From Sphingomonas sp. Leaf343 (GTDB lineage Bacteria; Pseudomonadota; Alphaproteobacteria; Sphingomonadales; Sphingomonadaceae): a stretch of 64,000 nucleotides of DNA. The DNA is taken from contig NZ_LMPG01000010.1 in assembly GCF_001423765.1 (NCBI RefSeq), positions 63,220-127,219 on the forward strand, read 5' to 3'. Below, in pieces: positions 47,382 through 57,510 of this stretch. The position numbers and the translations under genes are program-made. The notes under the pieces were generated by a model. It was not told where the DNA came from. It was given only the letters and a program-made list of their open reading frames with translations, and made no database searches. Positions within the stretch are counted from its first letter, which is position 1. Each line of letters begins with the position of its first letter.

Positions 47382-47513
47382 CGCGCGGGTGATGCGGCAG
47401 GGGCGGTTCGGGGGCAAGATGAGGTTGCGGAGTTGCGGAAGGCTTCTGGTTGATGTCTGCGCGGGTCCAGCTTTCCTTGTCTGCATCACCCTGTGGCACT
47501 CCATACCGGTTCC

Positions 47514-47533
47514 ACCCCGGCGAAGGCCGGGGT
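47514..47533. repeat. Extragenic palindrome, CCCCGGC-GAAG-GCCGGGG type
   Basis: An 8-bp inverted repeat (ACCCCGGC / GCCGGGGT) with the loop GAAG. It lies in the 239-bp gap between the TPR gene and ispE. A diverged relative with the same stem-GAAR-stem plan is at 55743. Elements of this look are, as I recall, common in sphingomonad intergenic DNA. Confidence 0.6.
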
Positions 47534-47620
47534 CCCGTTTCGCCACTGCCCATGAAACCGGGAGCCTCTGCGGCATCTGGCCCCCTGCCTGCGCGGCGGC
47601 ACGGGCGTGAAATCAAGCGG

Positions 47621-49201
47621 CTAGCGCGCCGCCGGGCCGTTCTCGATCTTGGCCGTCAACCGGCCGATCGCTCGCGGCTCCGCGACCAGCGCGGCGGCGC
47701 GCCACGCGTAGCGGGCTTCGTAGCGGCGACCGGTGGCCCAATAGACGTCGCCGAGATGGTCGGCGATGTCGGCGTCGGCGGGGCTGTCCTGTGCGGCGCG
47801 TTCCAGCAGCGGCAGCGCGCGGGCAGTCTGGCCGGCGCGGTGATAGGCCCAGCCGAGCGAGTCGGCGATGGCCGGGTCCTCCGGCTCCAGCGCATGCGCC
47901 TTTTCCAGCATCCGCGTCGCGGCGGCGATATCCTCGCCGCGATCGACGAGACCGTAGCCGAGATAATTGAGGACCAGCGGCTGGTCGGGGCCGAGCGCTA
48001 CCGCGCGGCGCAGGGCGCGGCGGGCGTCTTTCCACCGATCGGCGGCGTCGAGCGCGGTGGCGTAGCGGAGCCACGCGTTCCAGCGTCTGGCGATGCGGGG
48101 ATCATCGAGAACACGGGCGTAGATGGGGGCGGCCTCCGCCGGGCTATCCGCCTCGACCAGCAGGTCGGCGAGGCGGACGCGATCGACGAAGGTCGCATCG
48201 GTTGCGGCGGCACGGGTGCGAGCGGCGGCGAGCGCCTCCGCCGACCGGTCGCTGCCGCCGAGCAGCGCGATGCGCGCGTCCAGCACCTCGCCCGACAGCG
48301 CCTCCTCCGACAGCGGGCCGACGACGGGGATCGCGGCGAGGTTGGTCAGGGCGGCGTCGGCATCGCCGGCACGCGCGAGCTGATTGGCGAGGATCAGGCG
48401 TGCCCGCGCATAATCGGGGTCGGCGTCGAGCGCGGCGCGGGCGAGCGACAGCGATAAGGTGCTGGCCTGCTCGCCACGGCCGAGATCCTCCGCCAGCCGC
48501 AGGAACAGGCGCGACATGCCGAAGGCGGGGGTCGGCTTTCGACCGACGGGAAGCGGCCGGCCGGTGCCGAGCAGCGCCTGTGCCCGATCCGGTTCGCCCG
48601 CGCCGACGAACAGCTCGGCGGCGGCGAGGCGCGGGGCGGGACTGGTGGTGGAGGCGAGGCCGGCGGCCGCGCTCCCCTCGCTCGCGCGACCGGCGGCGAT
48701 CAGCAGCAACGCACGGTGCTCGGCGACCAGCGGCCGGGCGACCGGGTCGATCGTCGTCCGGTCGAGCAGCGCGACGCCGGCATTGCCGCCCGCCGCCCAT
48801 GCCTCGATCATCGGCGCGAGGATGCGGAGGCGATCGGTGGAGAGGGCGCGCGTCGCCCGTGTCAGGGCGGCGGCGTCGCCGGCCCGGGCCGCATCGGCGA
48901 TCGGGAACAGCGCGGCATCGGCGGGCGCGACACCGGCATCGCGCAGGACGGCGGCGGTCTTGCGGACCAGCGCCGCGTCGCCACTCGCGATGCCGGCGCG
49001 GAAGGCGCGGATCGCGACGACCGGATCGTCCGGCGACGCCGCGAGGGCGGCGGCGTAGGCGGCAGATGCGGCCGGCCCGTCGCCGTCCGCTTCCGCCGCG
49101 CGCGCCGTCAGATACGCGGTGCGGCCGGTATCCGCCGCAGCCGGCGAGGCGAAGGCGGCGGCCAGCGCGATCAGGTTACATGTTCGGATAATTCGGGCCA
49201 C
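47621..49201 (-). CDS. Secreted tetratricopeptide repeat protein
   Basis: 526 residues with a signal peptide (IALAAAFASPAAA) and many TPR-like helical pairs rich in Ala. The clearest are near the C-terminus (LVLNYLGYGLVDRGEDIAAA, ALEPEDPAIADSLGWAYHRAG, SPADADIADHLGDVYWATGR). TPR proteins of this type serve as scaffolds in envelope assembly. The exact role is unknown. The GTG start at 49201 lies 26 nt inside the 3' end of the ETF-QO gene, so it is probably co-transcribed with it. Confidence 0.85.
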   Translation of the reverse strand: MARIIRTCNLIALAAAFASPAAADTGRTAYLTARAAEADGDGPAASAAYAAALAASPDDPVVAIRAFRAGIASGDAALVRKTAAVLRDAGVAPADAALFPIADAARAGDAAALTRATRALSTDRLRILAPMIEAWAAGGNAGVALLDRTTIDPVARPLVAEHRALLLIAAGRASEGSAAAGLASTTSPAPRLAAAELFVGAGEPDRAQALLGTGRPLPVGRKPTPAFGMSRLFLRLAEDLGRGEQASTLSLSLARAALDADPDYARARLILANQLARAGDADAALTNLAAIPVVGPLSEEALSGEVLDARIALLGGSDRSAEALAAARTRAAATDATFVDRVRLADLLVEADSPAEAAPIYARVLDDPRIARRWNAWLRYATALDAADRWKDARRALRRAVALGPDQPLVLNYLGYGLVDRGEDIAAATRMLEKAHALEPEDPAIADSLGWAYHRAGQTARALPLLERAAQDSPADADIADHLGDVYWATGRRYEARYAWRAAALVAEPRAIGRLTAKIENGPAAR

Positions 49202-50831
49202 CGCCGCCTTCCGGGACGACCCAGTTGATGTTCTGGGTCGGGTCCTTGATGTCGCAGGTCTTGCAGTGGACGCAATTCTGCGCGTTGATGACGAACTTCG
49301 GGTCGCCGGTGTCCTGCCCGACGATCTCGTAGACGCCGGCCGGGCAATAACGCTGCGCCGGTTCGTCGTACATCGGCAGGTCGTATTCGACGGGCACGTT
49401 CGGGTCGCGCAGCGTCAGGTGGACCGGCTGGTCCTCCTCGTGATTGGTGTTCGACAGGAACACCGACGACAGGCGATCGAAGGTCAGGACGCCGTCGGGC
49501 TTGGGATAGACCGGTGGCTTGACGAGGTCCTTGCGCCACAGGCTCTCATGGTCCGGGTGATGCTTCATCGTGAAGGGCATCTTCAGGCCGAAATGCTCCA
49601 GCCACATGGTGATGCCCGACAGGCCGGAACCGAGGAAGTCGCCGAACTTCTTGACCAGCGGCACGACGTTGCGGACGACCGACAACTCCTTCTTCAGCCA
49701 CGACGCCTCGAACGCCTCCGGATAGGCGGTCAGCTCGTCATGCTCGCGACCCTGCTGGATCGCGGCGAAGGCGGCTTCGGCGGCCAGCATCGCCGACTTC
49801 TGCGCGCCGTGCGTACCCTTGATGCGGGGGACGTTGAGGAAGCCCGCCGAACAGCCGATCAGCGCGCCGCCGGGGAAGACCAGCTTCGGGATCGACTGCA
49901 ACCCGCCGTCGTTGATCGCGCGCGCGCCGTAGGACACGCGCTTGCCGCCCGCGAGCAACTCCGCGACCGCGGGATGAGTCTTCCACTTCTGCATCTCCTG
50001 GAAGGGAGAAATATAGGGGTTGGTATAGCCGAGCCACGTCACGAAGCCGATCGACACCTGACCGTTGGCCTGATGATAGATCCAGCCGCCGCCGTTCGCG
50101 TCGTTGCCGAGCGGGAACCCCTGCGTATGGACGACGCGGCCGGGGTGATGCTTCTCCGGGTCGATGTCCCAGAGTTCCTTGACGCCGAGGCCGTAGACCT
50201 GCGGATCGCTGTTCGCGGCGAGATCGAAGGTGCGGATGACCTCCTTGGTCAGATGTCCGCGAACGCCCTCTGCAAAGAAGGTGTATTTGGCGTGGATTTC
50301 GAGACCGGGCGTGTAGTCACCCTTGTGCGTGCCGTCGCGGGCGACGCCCATGTCGCCGGTCGCGACGCCTTTCACGCGACCATTCTCGTCGAACAGGATC
50401 TCCGCCGCGGCGAAGCCGGGGAAAATCTCGACGCCCAGTTCCTCGGCGCGACCCGCGAGCCAGCGGCAAAGATTGCCCAGCGAACAGGTGTAGGTGCCCT
50501 TGTTATGCAGGAACGGCGGGGTCCACAGATGGGGCAGGTTGAACTTGCCCTTTGCGGTCAGCACCCAGTGGATGTTCTCCGTCACCGGCGTCTCCGCCAG
50601 CGGGCAGTCGGTATCGCGCCAGTCGGGGATCAGCTCGTCCATCGCCCGCGGGTCGATCACCGCGCCCGACAGGATGTGCGCGCCGACCTCGGAGCCCTTT
50701 TCCAGCACGCAGACGGCCAGTTCCGCACCGGCTTCGTTGGCGAGCTGTTTCAGACGGATCGCCGCCGACAGCCCGGCAGGGCCGGCACCGACGATCACCA
50801 CGTCGTAGGGCATCGACTCGCGTTCGCTCAT
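49176..50831 (-). CDS. Electron transfer flavoprotein-ubiquinone oxidoreductase
   Basis: Passes electrons from ETF (acyl-CoA and amino acid oxidation) to ubiquinone at the inner membrane. The 551 residues have an FAD motif (VVIVGAGPAGLSAAIRL), GCSAGFLNVPRIKGTH, and a C-terminal 4Fe-4S domain (YCPAGVYE and CVHCKTCDIKDPTQNI). ATG 50831. Divergent from the gene at 50952. The acyl-CoA ligase at 55872 feeds the same beta-oxidation route. Confidence 0.95.
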   Translation of the reverse strand: MSERESMPYDVVIVGAGPAGLSAAIRLKQLANEAGAELAVCVLEKGSEVGAHILSGAVIDPRAMDELIPDWRDTDCPLAETPVTENIHWVLTAKGKFNLPHLWTPPFLHNKGTYTCSLGNLCRWLAGRAEELGVEIFPGFAAAEILFDENGRVKGVATGDMGVARDGTHKGDYTPGLEIHAKYTFFAEGVRGHLTKEVIRTFDLAANSDPQVYGLGVKELWDIDPEKHHPGRVVHTQGFPLGNDANGGGWIYHQANGQVSIGFVTWLGYTNPYISPFQEMQKWKTHPAVAELLAGGKRVSYGARAINDGGLQSIPKLVFPGGALIGCSAGFLNVPRIKGTHGAQKSAMLAAEAAFAAIQQGREHDELTAYPEAFEASWLKKELSVVRNVVPLVKKFGDFLGSGLSGITMWLEHFGLKMPFTMKHHPDHESLWRKDLVKPPVYPKPDGVLTFDRLSSVFLSNTNHEEDQPVHLTLRDPNVPVEYDLPMYDEPAQRYCPAGVYEIVGQDTGDPKFVINAQNCVHCKTCDIKDPTQNINWVVPEGGGGPNYPNM

Positions 50832-50951
50832 GGCCTCTTCTCTCCAGCGGCCCCGCCGGCGATCCGCCGGGCGTGATGCCGCACCATCCTGTCCAATAAG
50901 CCGTTCCGCTACATTGACCGCCGCGTCAACCGTGGAGCATGACGCCCGGCG

Positions 50952-51683
50952 ATGGGGGCATACCGGAATATCGATACGGCACAGTCCGTTCCCGCCGACC
51001 GCGCGACGATCGCCAGCGCGATCGCGTGGTGGGCGGAGGCGGGTGTCGACGTGCTGGTCGAGGACGTCCCGCGCGACTGGCTGGCGGCCCCCGCCCCGGC
51101 TCCGGTGGCGGTGGAGGCCCCGGCGGCGGATTCGCTGCCCGCCACGCTGGAGGCGTTTCTCGGTTGGAGGGCAGGGTCGAATGCGCCCGAGGCGGCGTGG
51201 AGCGGTGTGTCGCTTGCCGCTACGGGTCCCGCCGATGCCAAGGTCATGGTGCTGGTCGATTGCCCCGACCGTGACGACGGCAATGCCGGCGCCCTGCTCG
51301 CGGGCGAGCCGGGCAGATTGTTCGACCGGATGCTCGCCGCGATCGGGCTGTCTCGCGAAACGGTGCACATCGCCGCGGTCTGCGCGCGTCGCCCCGCCGC
51401 CGGGCGGATGCCCCGCGATATCGAGGCAAAGCTGGGCGAGATTGCGCGCCACCATGTCGAACTGGTCGCGCCGGAACGGCTGCTGCTGCTCGGCGATGCG
51501 ACGAGCCGTGCCGTGCTGGCGATGGAGCGAATCGATGCGCGCGGTTCTTTGCAGGCGTTTAACCATAAAAGCGGACATACGAAGGTCGTAGCCTCCGCCC
51601 ATCCGCGGATGCTGATCGAGCGTCCGGCGATGAAGGCCGAAAGCTGGCGCGACCTGCAATTGCTGATGGGGGCAGATCGATGA
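50952..51683 (+). CDS. Uracil-DNA glycosylase-like protein with degenerate motifs
   Basis: 243 residues. The C-terminal half follows the UDG superfamily order: GRLFDRMLAAIGLSRETVHIA, ARRPAAGRMPRDIEAK, ERLLLLGDATSRAVL, and SAHPRMLIERPAMKAESW in the place of the HPxxLL motif. The first UDG motif (GEAPG in family 4/5) is replaced by VDCPD, and only two Cys are near cluster positions (DCPD, AVCARR), so the 4Fe-4S site looks lost. The N-terminus has a Trp-rich helix (AIAWWAEAGVDVLVED) seen, as I recall, in other alphaproteobacterial homologues. The stop overlaps the next gene (ATGA). Catalytic activity is doubtful. Confidence 0.65.
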   Translation: MGAYRNIDTAQSVPADRATIASAIAWWAEAGVDVLVEDVPRDWLAAPAPAPVAVEAPAADSLPATLEAFLGWRAGSNAPEAAWSGVSLAATGPADAKVMVLVDCPDRDDGNAGALLAGEPGRLFDRMLAAIGLSRETVHIAAVCARRPAAGRMPRDIEAKLGEIARHHVELVAPERLLLLGDATSRAVLAMERIDARGSLQAFNHKSGHTKVVASAHPRMLIERPAMKAESWRDLQLLMGADR

Positions 51684-53842
51684 GCTGCAACATGCGTTTG
51701 AGAGCGGCGATGACGGTGGCGCTGGCCAGCCTGCCCCTGCCCGCGATGGCGGCGGAATCGGGCGGCGACCCGTCCGGCGAAACCCGCTCGGCGCAGACGG
51801 CGCGGATTCCGACCCAGCTGGATGACGGGCAACGGGCGGCGTATGCACAGGTGTTCGCAGCGATCCGGGCGCAGCGTTGGCAGGACGCGCAGCTGGGGCT
51901 GGACGCGATGAAGCCGGGGCCGCTGCACGCGATCGCGCGTGCCGAACTCTACACCGCGAAGGGTTCGCCGCGTGTCGAGCTGGGGCCGCTGGTCACGCTG
52001 CTCAACGAAGCGCCCGAACTTCCGCAGGCGGAGGCGCTGCGGCGGCTGGCATCGTCGCGGGGCGCAACCGACCTGCCGCCGCTGCCGGTGGCGCAGCGGC
52101 TGATCTGGCAGGACGGCGCCCCCCGCCGCGTCCGTGCGAAGGCGACGAAAAGCGACTTGGTCGCGGCCGATCTCGCACAGAAGATGCAGCCCTACGTCAA
52201 GGTCGACGACGGCGCATCCGCCGAGGCGCTGCTGATTCAGACGAGCGGCCTTACCCCGGAGGCGATGACCGAGTGGCAGGCGAAGGTCGCGTGGATGTAT
52301 TTCCTGCGTGGCGACGACGCCAAGGTGCGCGAACTCGGCGCGCTGGCGGCGGCCGGCAGCGGCGACTGGGCGGTGCAGGGTCGCTGGATGACGGCGCTGG
52401 CGGCGTGGCGACAGGGTGACTGCGCAGCGGCGGAGACGGGGTTCGAGGGCGTGGCGGCACGCGCGGGCGATGTCGATCTGCGCGCGGCGGGCCTTTATTG
52501 GGCATCGCGGGCGGACATGGTGTGCGCGCGGCCGGACCGGATCGAGGGTCGCCTGAAAGCGGCGGCGCAGTTCGGCGAGAGCTTCTACGGACAGCTTGCG
52601 CGACAGGCGCTGGGGATGCGCGGCGCGATCGGTGCCAAGGGCGGGATGCGGGACGCGGACTGGACGCTGCTCGACAAGCGCCCGAACGTGCGCGTCGCGG
52701 CGGCGCTGATCGAGGTCGGCGAGGCCGATCTGGCGGACGACGTGATCCGCCAGCAGGCGAAGATCGGCAATCCGGCGGAGTTCGGCAGCCTCGTGAAGCT
52801 GGCCGAGACGCTCGACCTGCCGGCGACGACGATCTGGCTGGCGCACAACTGTCCGCAGGGCGTGACGCCGACCGCGGACGCGCGCTATCCAACGCCGAAC
52901 TGGCAGCCGGACAGCGGCTGGCGCGTCGACAAGGCGCTGGTCTACGCACACACGCTGGAGGAATCGCGCTTTCGGCCCAGGGTGACGAGCCAGGCGGGTG
53001 CTTACGGCCTGATGCAGATCATGCCCGCCGCTGCGACCGATTTCGCGCGTGAACGGGGCACGACGATCGACAAGGTCGCGCTCGGCAAGCCGTCGGTGAA
53101 CATGGATATCGGGCAGCGCCATCTGGAACGGCTGCGCGACATGGGCTTGACGGGCGGGCTGCTGCCAAAGGTGATCGCCGCCTATAATGCCGGGCCGAAG
53201 CCGGTCGGAGAGTGGAACACGCTGGTCCATGATGGCGGCGACCCGCTGATGTATATCGAGAGCATCCCCTATTGGGAGACGCGCGGATACGTCACGACGG
53301 TGCTGCGCAATTACTGGATGTACGAGACGCAGGGCGGCAAGTCGGCATCGACCAGCCGTGCCGCGTTGGCGCAGGGGATGTGGCCGCGCTTTCCGGGGAT
53401 GAGCGGCGCGCTGGCGGTCCGGATGCCGTCGCGTGGTGATAGCGGTGTGGCCTATGCCGCGGCTCCGGCCCGGGCCGTCGTGGCTGCCGTCCGGCCGCGG
53501 ATCGTTCGCGCGCCGGTGGTGACCGCCCCCGCCCCCACGGCGGTCGCGGTGGCGCAGGTCATCGCTCCGGTGCGGGCGGCGGTGACATTGCCGAATGCGG
53601 TATCGCCGATCCGGACCGCGGCGCTGGCGATGCAGCCGACGCCGGTGCCGTCCGCCCCCGCGAACAGTTTCGCCGAGAACATCGTGTCCGTCGTGAAGGC
53701 GATCCCCGGCACGGTGGCGGCGGCGGCGAGCGCGATGACCGACGGCGACCTGCTGCGGCGGGCGGCGGCGGCCATGGCGATGCAGCCGAACATCGTGAAG
53801 TCGGTCACCGCCACGATCGGCTCCAGCGTTCAGGGCGATTGA
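51680..53842 (+). CDS. slt: Soluble lytic murein transglycosylase (Slt70 type)
   Basis: 720 residues: a signal peptide ([16 protein letters not shown]), a long alpha-superhelical domain (about 40-400), then the Slt catalytic domain with [20 protein letters not shown], the catalytic Glu, QIMPAAA, and [11 protein letters not shown]. The C-terminal 130 residues are Ala/Val/Pro-rich low complexity, an extension beyond Slt70. It is coupled to the UDG-like gene upstream by an ATGA overlap and to moaB by a one-base overlap downstream. Confidence 0.92.
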   Translation: MSCNMRLRAAMTVALASLPLPAMAAESGGDPSGETRSAQTARIPTQLDDGQRAAYAQVFAAIRAQRWQDAQLGLDAMKPGPLHAIARAELYTAKGSPRVELGPLVTLLNEAPELPQAEALRRLASSRGATDLPPLPVAQRLIWQDGAPRRVRAKATKSDLVAADLAQKMQPYVKVDDGASAEALLIQTSGLTPEAMTEWQAKVAWMYFLRGDDAKVRELGALAAAGSGDWAVQGRWMTALAAWRQGDCAAAETGFEGVAARAGDVDLRAAGLYWASRADMVCARPDRIEGRLKAAAQFGESFYGQLARQALGMRGAIGAKGGMRDADWTLLDKRPNVRVAAALIEVGEADLADDVIRQQAKIGNPAEFGSLVKLAETLDLPATTIWLAHNCPQGVTPTADARYPTPNWQPDSGWRVDKALVYAHTLEESRFRPRVTSQAGAYGLMQIMPAAATDFARERGTTIDKVALGKPSVNMDIGQRHLERLRDMGLTGGLLPKVIAAYNAGPKPVGEWNTLVHDGGDPLMYIESIPYWETRGYVTTVLRNYWMYETQGGKSASTSRAALAQGMWPRFPGMSGALAVRMPSRGDSGVAYAAAPARAVVAAVRPRIVRAPVVTAPAPTAVAVAQVIAPVRAAVTLPNAVSPIRTAALAMQPTPVPSAPANSFAENIVSVVKAIPGTVAAAASAMTDGDLLRRAAAAMAMQPNIVKSVTATIGSSVQGD

Positions 53843-54369
53843 TGGCAATCGACGAGAGCCGCACCTTTTTGCCGGTGCGGATCGCGGTGCTGACGGTGTC
53901 CGACACGCGCGGGCTGGCGGAGGATCGTTCGGGCGACACGCTGATCGAACGGCTGACGACGGCGGGCCACGTGCTGGCGGACCGCGCGATCGAGCGGGAT
54001 GATGTCGACACGATCGTGACGCGATTGCGCAGGTGGATCGCCGATCCGGAAGTCGATGTCGTCATCACCACCGGCGGCACCGGCGTGACCGGGCGCGACG
54101 TGACGCCCGAGGCGATCGAGCAAGTCGCCGAGAAGATGATCCCCGGCTTCGGGGAACTGTTCCGCTGGCTGAGCTATGCCAAGATCGGTACCTCCACGGT
54201 TCAGTCGCGAGCCTGTGCGTGCGTGGCTGGTGGCACCTATGTGTTCGCGCTGCCCGGTTCGACGGGGGCGGTGAAGGACGGGTGGGACGGTATCCTGCGC
54301 GAGCAGTTGGACAGTCGACATCGCCCCTGCAACTTCGTGGAGCTGATGCCGCGATTGCTGGAGCGGTAG
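53842..54369 (+). CDS. moaB: Molybdenum cofactor biosynthesis protein B
   Basis: 175 residues of the MoaB/Mog family, involved in adenylylation of molybdopterin. Motifs: [36 protein letters not shown] and [16 protein letters not shown] chose ATG 53842, sharing the last base of the slt stop; a TTG one codon earlier is also in frame. No other moa/moe genes are in the window. Confidence 0.93.
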   Translation: MAIDESRTFLPVRIAVLTVSDTRGLAEDRSGDTLIERLTTAGHVLADRAIERDDVDTIVTRLRRWIADPEVDVVITTGGTGVTGRDVTPEAIEQVAEKMIPGFGELFRWLSYAKIGTSTVQSRACACVAGGTYVFALPGSTGAVKDGWDGILREQLDSRHRPCNFVELMPRLLER

Positions 54370-54444
54370 CTTGCCGAGGGTCGGTACTCGCCCATCATCG
54401 ACAATGTTCTTGATACGTTCTGATTGCCATCGTACCATCGCGGC

Positions 54445-55515
54445 ATGGCAAACACCCGGCCCGTGCGCGGTGCGACTCACAATGTGGAGAGCCGGCGATT
54501 CAACCTGCCGCAGGTGGAAGCCGACGGAGACTGGCTGGATGAGCGGGAGGGGATCGACGGCGCGCTGGCGCCGCTGAAGACGACGGTCACCGTCGAGCGG
54601 CCGCGGACGATCATCAGCCGCAATGCCTCGCCCGACGTGCCGTTCGACCGTTCGATCAATCCCTATCGGGGGTGCGAGCATGGCTGCATCTACTGCTTCG
54701 CGCGGCCGAGCCACGCATTCCACGACCTGTCGCCGGGGCTGGATTTCGAAAGTCGGCTGTTCGTGAAGCCGGATGCCGCAATGCTGTTACGCACCGAATT
54801 ACGAAAGCCGGGCTATGTCGCGCGGCCGATGGCGCTCGGCACCAACACCGATCCGTATCAGCCGATCGAGCGCGAATGGCGGGTGACGCGGTCGATCCTC
54901 GAGGTGCTGGCGGAGACGGGTCATCCGGTGACGATCACGACAAAGTCCGACCGGGTGGTGCGCGATCTCGACATCCTCGCGCCGATGGCCGCCAGGGGAT
55001 TGGCGGCCGTGTGCATGTCGGTGACCTCGCTCGACCCGAAGATCGCCGGCACGATCGAGCCGCGCGCGCCGCATCCCGAACGGCGGCTGAAGGCGGTGGC
55101 GACGCTGTCGACGGCGGGGGTGCCGACCTATGTCTCGATCTCGCCGGTCATTCCCGCGATCACCGATCACGAAATCGAGCATCTGATCGAACGCGCCGCG
55201 GAAGCCGGTGCGCGCTACGCCTTCTTCCTGCCGGTGCGGCTGCCACATGAGGTCGCGCCGCTGTTCCGCGCGTGGCTCGACGAGCATTTCCCTGATCGTG
55301 CGGGCAAGGTCATGAGCGTGATCCAGTCGCTGCGCGGCGGGCGCGACAACGACCCGGAGTTCTTCACGCGCATGAAGGGCGCCGGGCCATGGGCGGAGTT
55401 GCTGGGCACGCGGTTCCGGATCGCGTGCCGCAAGCACGGGCTGAACAAGGAGCGGATCGCGCTGCGCACCGACCTGTTCCGCGCGCCGGCGGGTCCGCAG
55501 GGGGAGTTGTTCTGA
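54445..55515 (+). CDS. PA0069-family radical SAM protein
   Basis: 356 residues. The 4Fe-4S/SAM motif CEHGCIYC (CxxxCxxC) follows NPYRG, as in the PA0069 (Rv2578c-like) family, together with MALGTNTDPYQPIER and ITTKSDRVVRDLD. These are related to spore photoproduct lyase-like radical SAM enzymes; the reaction is not known. The ATG at 54445 is 75 nt after moaB. Earlier in-frame starts at 54424 are possible. Confidence 0.88.
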   Translation: MANTRPVRGATHNVESRRFNLPQVEADGDWLDEREGIDGALAPLKTTVTVERPRTIISRNASPDVPFDRSINPYRGCEHGCIYCFARPSHAFHDLSPGLDFESRLFVKPDAAMLLRTELRKPGYVARPMALGTNTDPYQPIEREWRVTRSILEVLAETGHPVTITTKSDRVVRDLDILAPMAARGLAAVCMSVTSLDPKIAGTIEPRAPHPERRLKAVATLSTAGVPTYVSISPVIPAITDHEIEHLIERAAEAGARYAFFLPVRLPHEVAPLFRAWLDEHFPDRAGKVMSVIQSLRGGRDNDPEFFTRMKGAGPWAELLGTRFRIACRKHGLNKERIALRTDLFRAPAGPQGELF

Positions 55516-55563
55516 GGCACTCCGGCCCCGGTCGCGCGTTGGAGCGGCAGAAAGGATGCCGAT

Positions 55564-55686
55564 ATGACCGATCAGGATCGCGCGAAAACCGAGACGCCGG
55601 AGCAGCCCGTCGAGCAGGAGGAATCCGGTGCGGGCTATGGAAACAATGCTGGCGAGCAGGGCGCGGAGAAGACGAAGGAGGATTAA
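55564..55686 (+). CDS. Small hydrophilic protein, 40 residues
   Basis: A short frame starting MTDQDRAKTETPEQPVEQ, rich in Glu, Gln, Lys and Gly, and ending GAEKTKED. The ribosome binding site AAAGGAT is well placed. No hydrophobic core or known motif; it is probably disordered. It lies 48 nt after the radical SAM gene in the same direction and could be its operon partner. I do not recognise it. Confidence 0.5.
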   Translation: MTDQDRAKTETPEQPVEQEESGAGYGNNAGEQGAEKTKED

Positions 55687-55742
55687 ATGATGGCCGTTGG
55701 CGGGCGGCGGTTAGCTGAACCCTGCCGCCGCTTGCCTGCTTC

Positions 55743-55811
55743 AACCAGCGAAAGCTGGGGTCTCTTCGGGTATGAGATCCCTGCAAGCGCTTGAAACCCA
55801 GCCTTCGTTGA
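55743..55811. repeat. Composite inverted-repeat element
   Basis: CCAGC-GAAA-GCTGG (55745-55758) is followed by an inner inverted pair (GGGTCTC 55758-55764 with GAGATCCC 55774-55781) and then CCCAGCCTTCGTTG (55797-55810), an imperfect inverted copy of the first part. It fills the gap between the 40-residue ORF and the convergent acyl-CoA ligase. The first hairpin resembles the element at 47514. Confidence 0.5.
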
Positions 55812-55871
55812 CGTGACGGGGTCGCCGAGGATGGTCCGTCCTAGACTGATGGCTTTGGTGGGGCTGCCGCC

Positions 55872-57464
55872 TCAAACCTCCGCTAGCACGTAGCCGCGGA
55901 AGCGTTCGCGGAGCGCGGTCTTCAGCAGCTTGCCCGTGGCGGTGTGCGGGAGTTTGTCGACGAAGACTATTTCGTCCGGCAGCCACCATTTCGCCACCTG
56001 TCCGGTGAGGTGCGTCTGGATGTCCGCGGCCGAGACGTCGCTGCCCGGCTTGCGGACGACGACGAGCAGCGGCCGCTCATCCCATTTCGGATGAGGGATG
56101 GCGATGGCCGCAGCCTCGGCGACGCCGGGGCAGCCGACCGCGGCGTTCTCGAGATCCACGGAGCTGATCCATTCGCCGCCGGACTTGATCACGTCCTTCG
56201 ACCGGTCGGTGATCTGCATCGTGCCGTCGGGATGAAGGACGGATACGTCGCCGGTGTCGAACCAGCCGTCCGCGTCGACCGCATCCTCGGTCGCGCCGTA
56301 ATAGCGTTTGATGACCCAGGGGCCGCGGACCTGAAGCTGGCCGGAGGATATGCCGTCGCGGGGCAGGACGTTGCCCGCGTCGTCGACGACGCGCAATTCG
56401 ATGCCGAACGGGATCTGGCCCTGCTTCGAGACGAGATCGAGCTGTTCGTTGCGCGACATCTCGTCCCATTCCGGCGGACGCTGACCGGCGGTGCCGACGG
56501 GGGAAGTTTCGGTCATGCCCCAGAGATGCGCGACCTCCATACCCATTCCCATGAGCCGCTCGATCATCGCGCGCGGCGCGGCCGAGCCACCGACGCTGGC
56601 ATATTTCAGATGTGCGGGCGGGGGATTGCCGGCATCGATATGGCCGAACACGCCGAGCCATACCGTAGGCACGCCGGCAAAATGCGTGACCTTGTAGCGG
56701 GTCATCAGGTCACACAGCACGGCCGGGTCATTGACCGCGGAAAAGACATAGCTTGCGCCCGCGATCGGCACGGCGAGCGGCAGGCCCCAGCCGGCGGCGT
56801 GGAACATCGGCACCACCGGCTGCACGATCGCGCGCGACGACAGGTTGAAGACCGCGGGCGTGATGACGGTCAGCGCGTGGATGACGGACGAACGGTGCGT
56901 ATACAGTACGCCCTTGGGATCGCCGGTCGTGCCGCTGGTATAGGCGAGCATGCACGGGTCGCGCTCCGGGCCCTCGGCCCACGCGTAATCGCCGTCCTCC
57001 CCCGCTAGCGATTCGGCGAGCGTGCCCGGCCCCTTCCCGTCCATGACCACATAGTGTTCGATGCTGGTCCAGCGATGCTTCAAGCGATCGACAATTGGCT
57101 GGAACATGCGGTCGTAGAGAAGGATGCGGTCGCCGGCGTGGTTGCCGATATAGACGAGCTGATCGTCGAACAGCCGCGGGTTGATCGTGTGGATCACGCC
57201 GCCCATGCCCATCGCGCCGTACCACGCGACGAGGTGGTTGGCATGGTTCATCGCCAGCGTCGCGATGCGGTCGCCGCGTTGCATTCCGAGACGTTCGAGC
57301 GCCTGCGCCAGCCGTTTCGCGTCATGGGCGATGCCGGCCCAGGTTGTGCGGCTCTCGCTGCCGTCCGCCCAACGGGTAACGATCGAGCGGCCGGCATGTT
57401 CGCGCGCGGCGTGGTCGATGATGCGCGACACGCGCAATTCCATGTCCTGCATCGATCCCAGCAC
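55872..57464 (-). CDS. Long-chain fatty acid--CoA ligase family protein
   Basis: Adenylates a carboxylic acid and transfers it to CoA. The 530 residues contain the AMP-binding signature [57 protein letters not shown] and the closing Lys motif [16 protein letters not shown]. Size and motifs fit medium/long-chain FadD3-like enzymes; the substrate is not certain. ATG 57464, with alternatives at Met5 and Met8. It lies 46 nt downstream of dnaE and may share its message. Confidence 0.9.
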   Translation of the reverse strand: MLGSMQDMELRVSRIIDHAAREHAGRSIVTRWADGSESRTTWAGIAHDAKRLAQALERLGMQRGDRIATLAMNHANHLVAWYGAMGMGGVIHTINPRLFDDQLVYIGNHAGDRILLYDRMFQPIVDRLKHRWTSIEHYVVMDGKGPGTLAESLAGEDGDYAWAEGPERDPCMLAYTSGTTGDPKGVLYTHRSSVIHALTVITPAVFNLSSRAIVQPVVPMFHAAGWGLPLAVPIAGASYVFSAVNDPAVLCDLMTRYKVTHFAGVPTVWLGVFGHIDAGNPPPAHLKYASVGGSAAPRAMIERLMGMGMEVAHLWGMTETSPVGTAGQRPPEWDEMSRNEQLDLVSKQGQIPFGIELRVVDDAGNVLPRDGISSGQLQVRGPWVIKRYYGATEDAVDADGWFDTGDVSVLHPDGTMQITDRSKDVIKSGGEWISSVDLENAAVGCPGVAEAAAIAIPHPKWDERPLLVVVRKPGSDVSAADIQTHLTGQVAKWWLPDEIVFVDKLPHTATGKLLKTALRERFRGYVLAEV

Positions 57465-57510
57465 GCGTCGACTCTCCCGGTCCGCCGACCGGCGGGAGCG
57501 CGCGGCCGGA

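Noticed and set aside
50909-53848. Open frame of about 979 codons on the minus strand across the UDG-like gene and slt
   Set aside because: The plus-strand genes have clear signatures and coupled starts; the antisense frame is a composition artefact rich in Arg and His.
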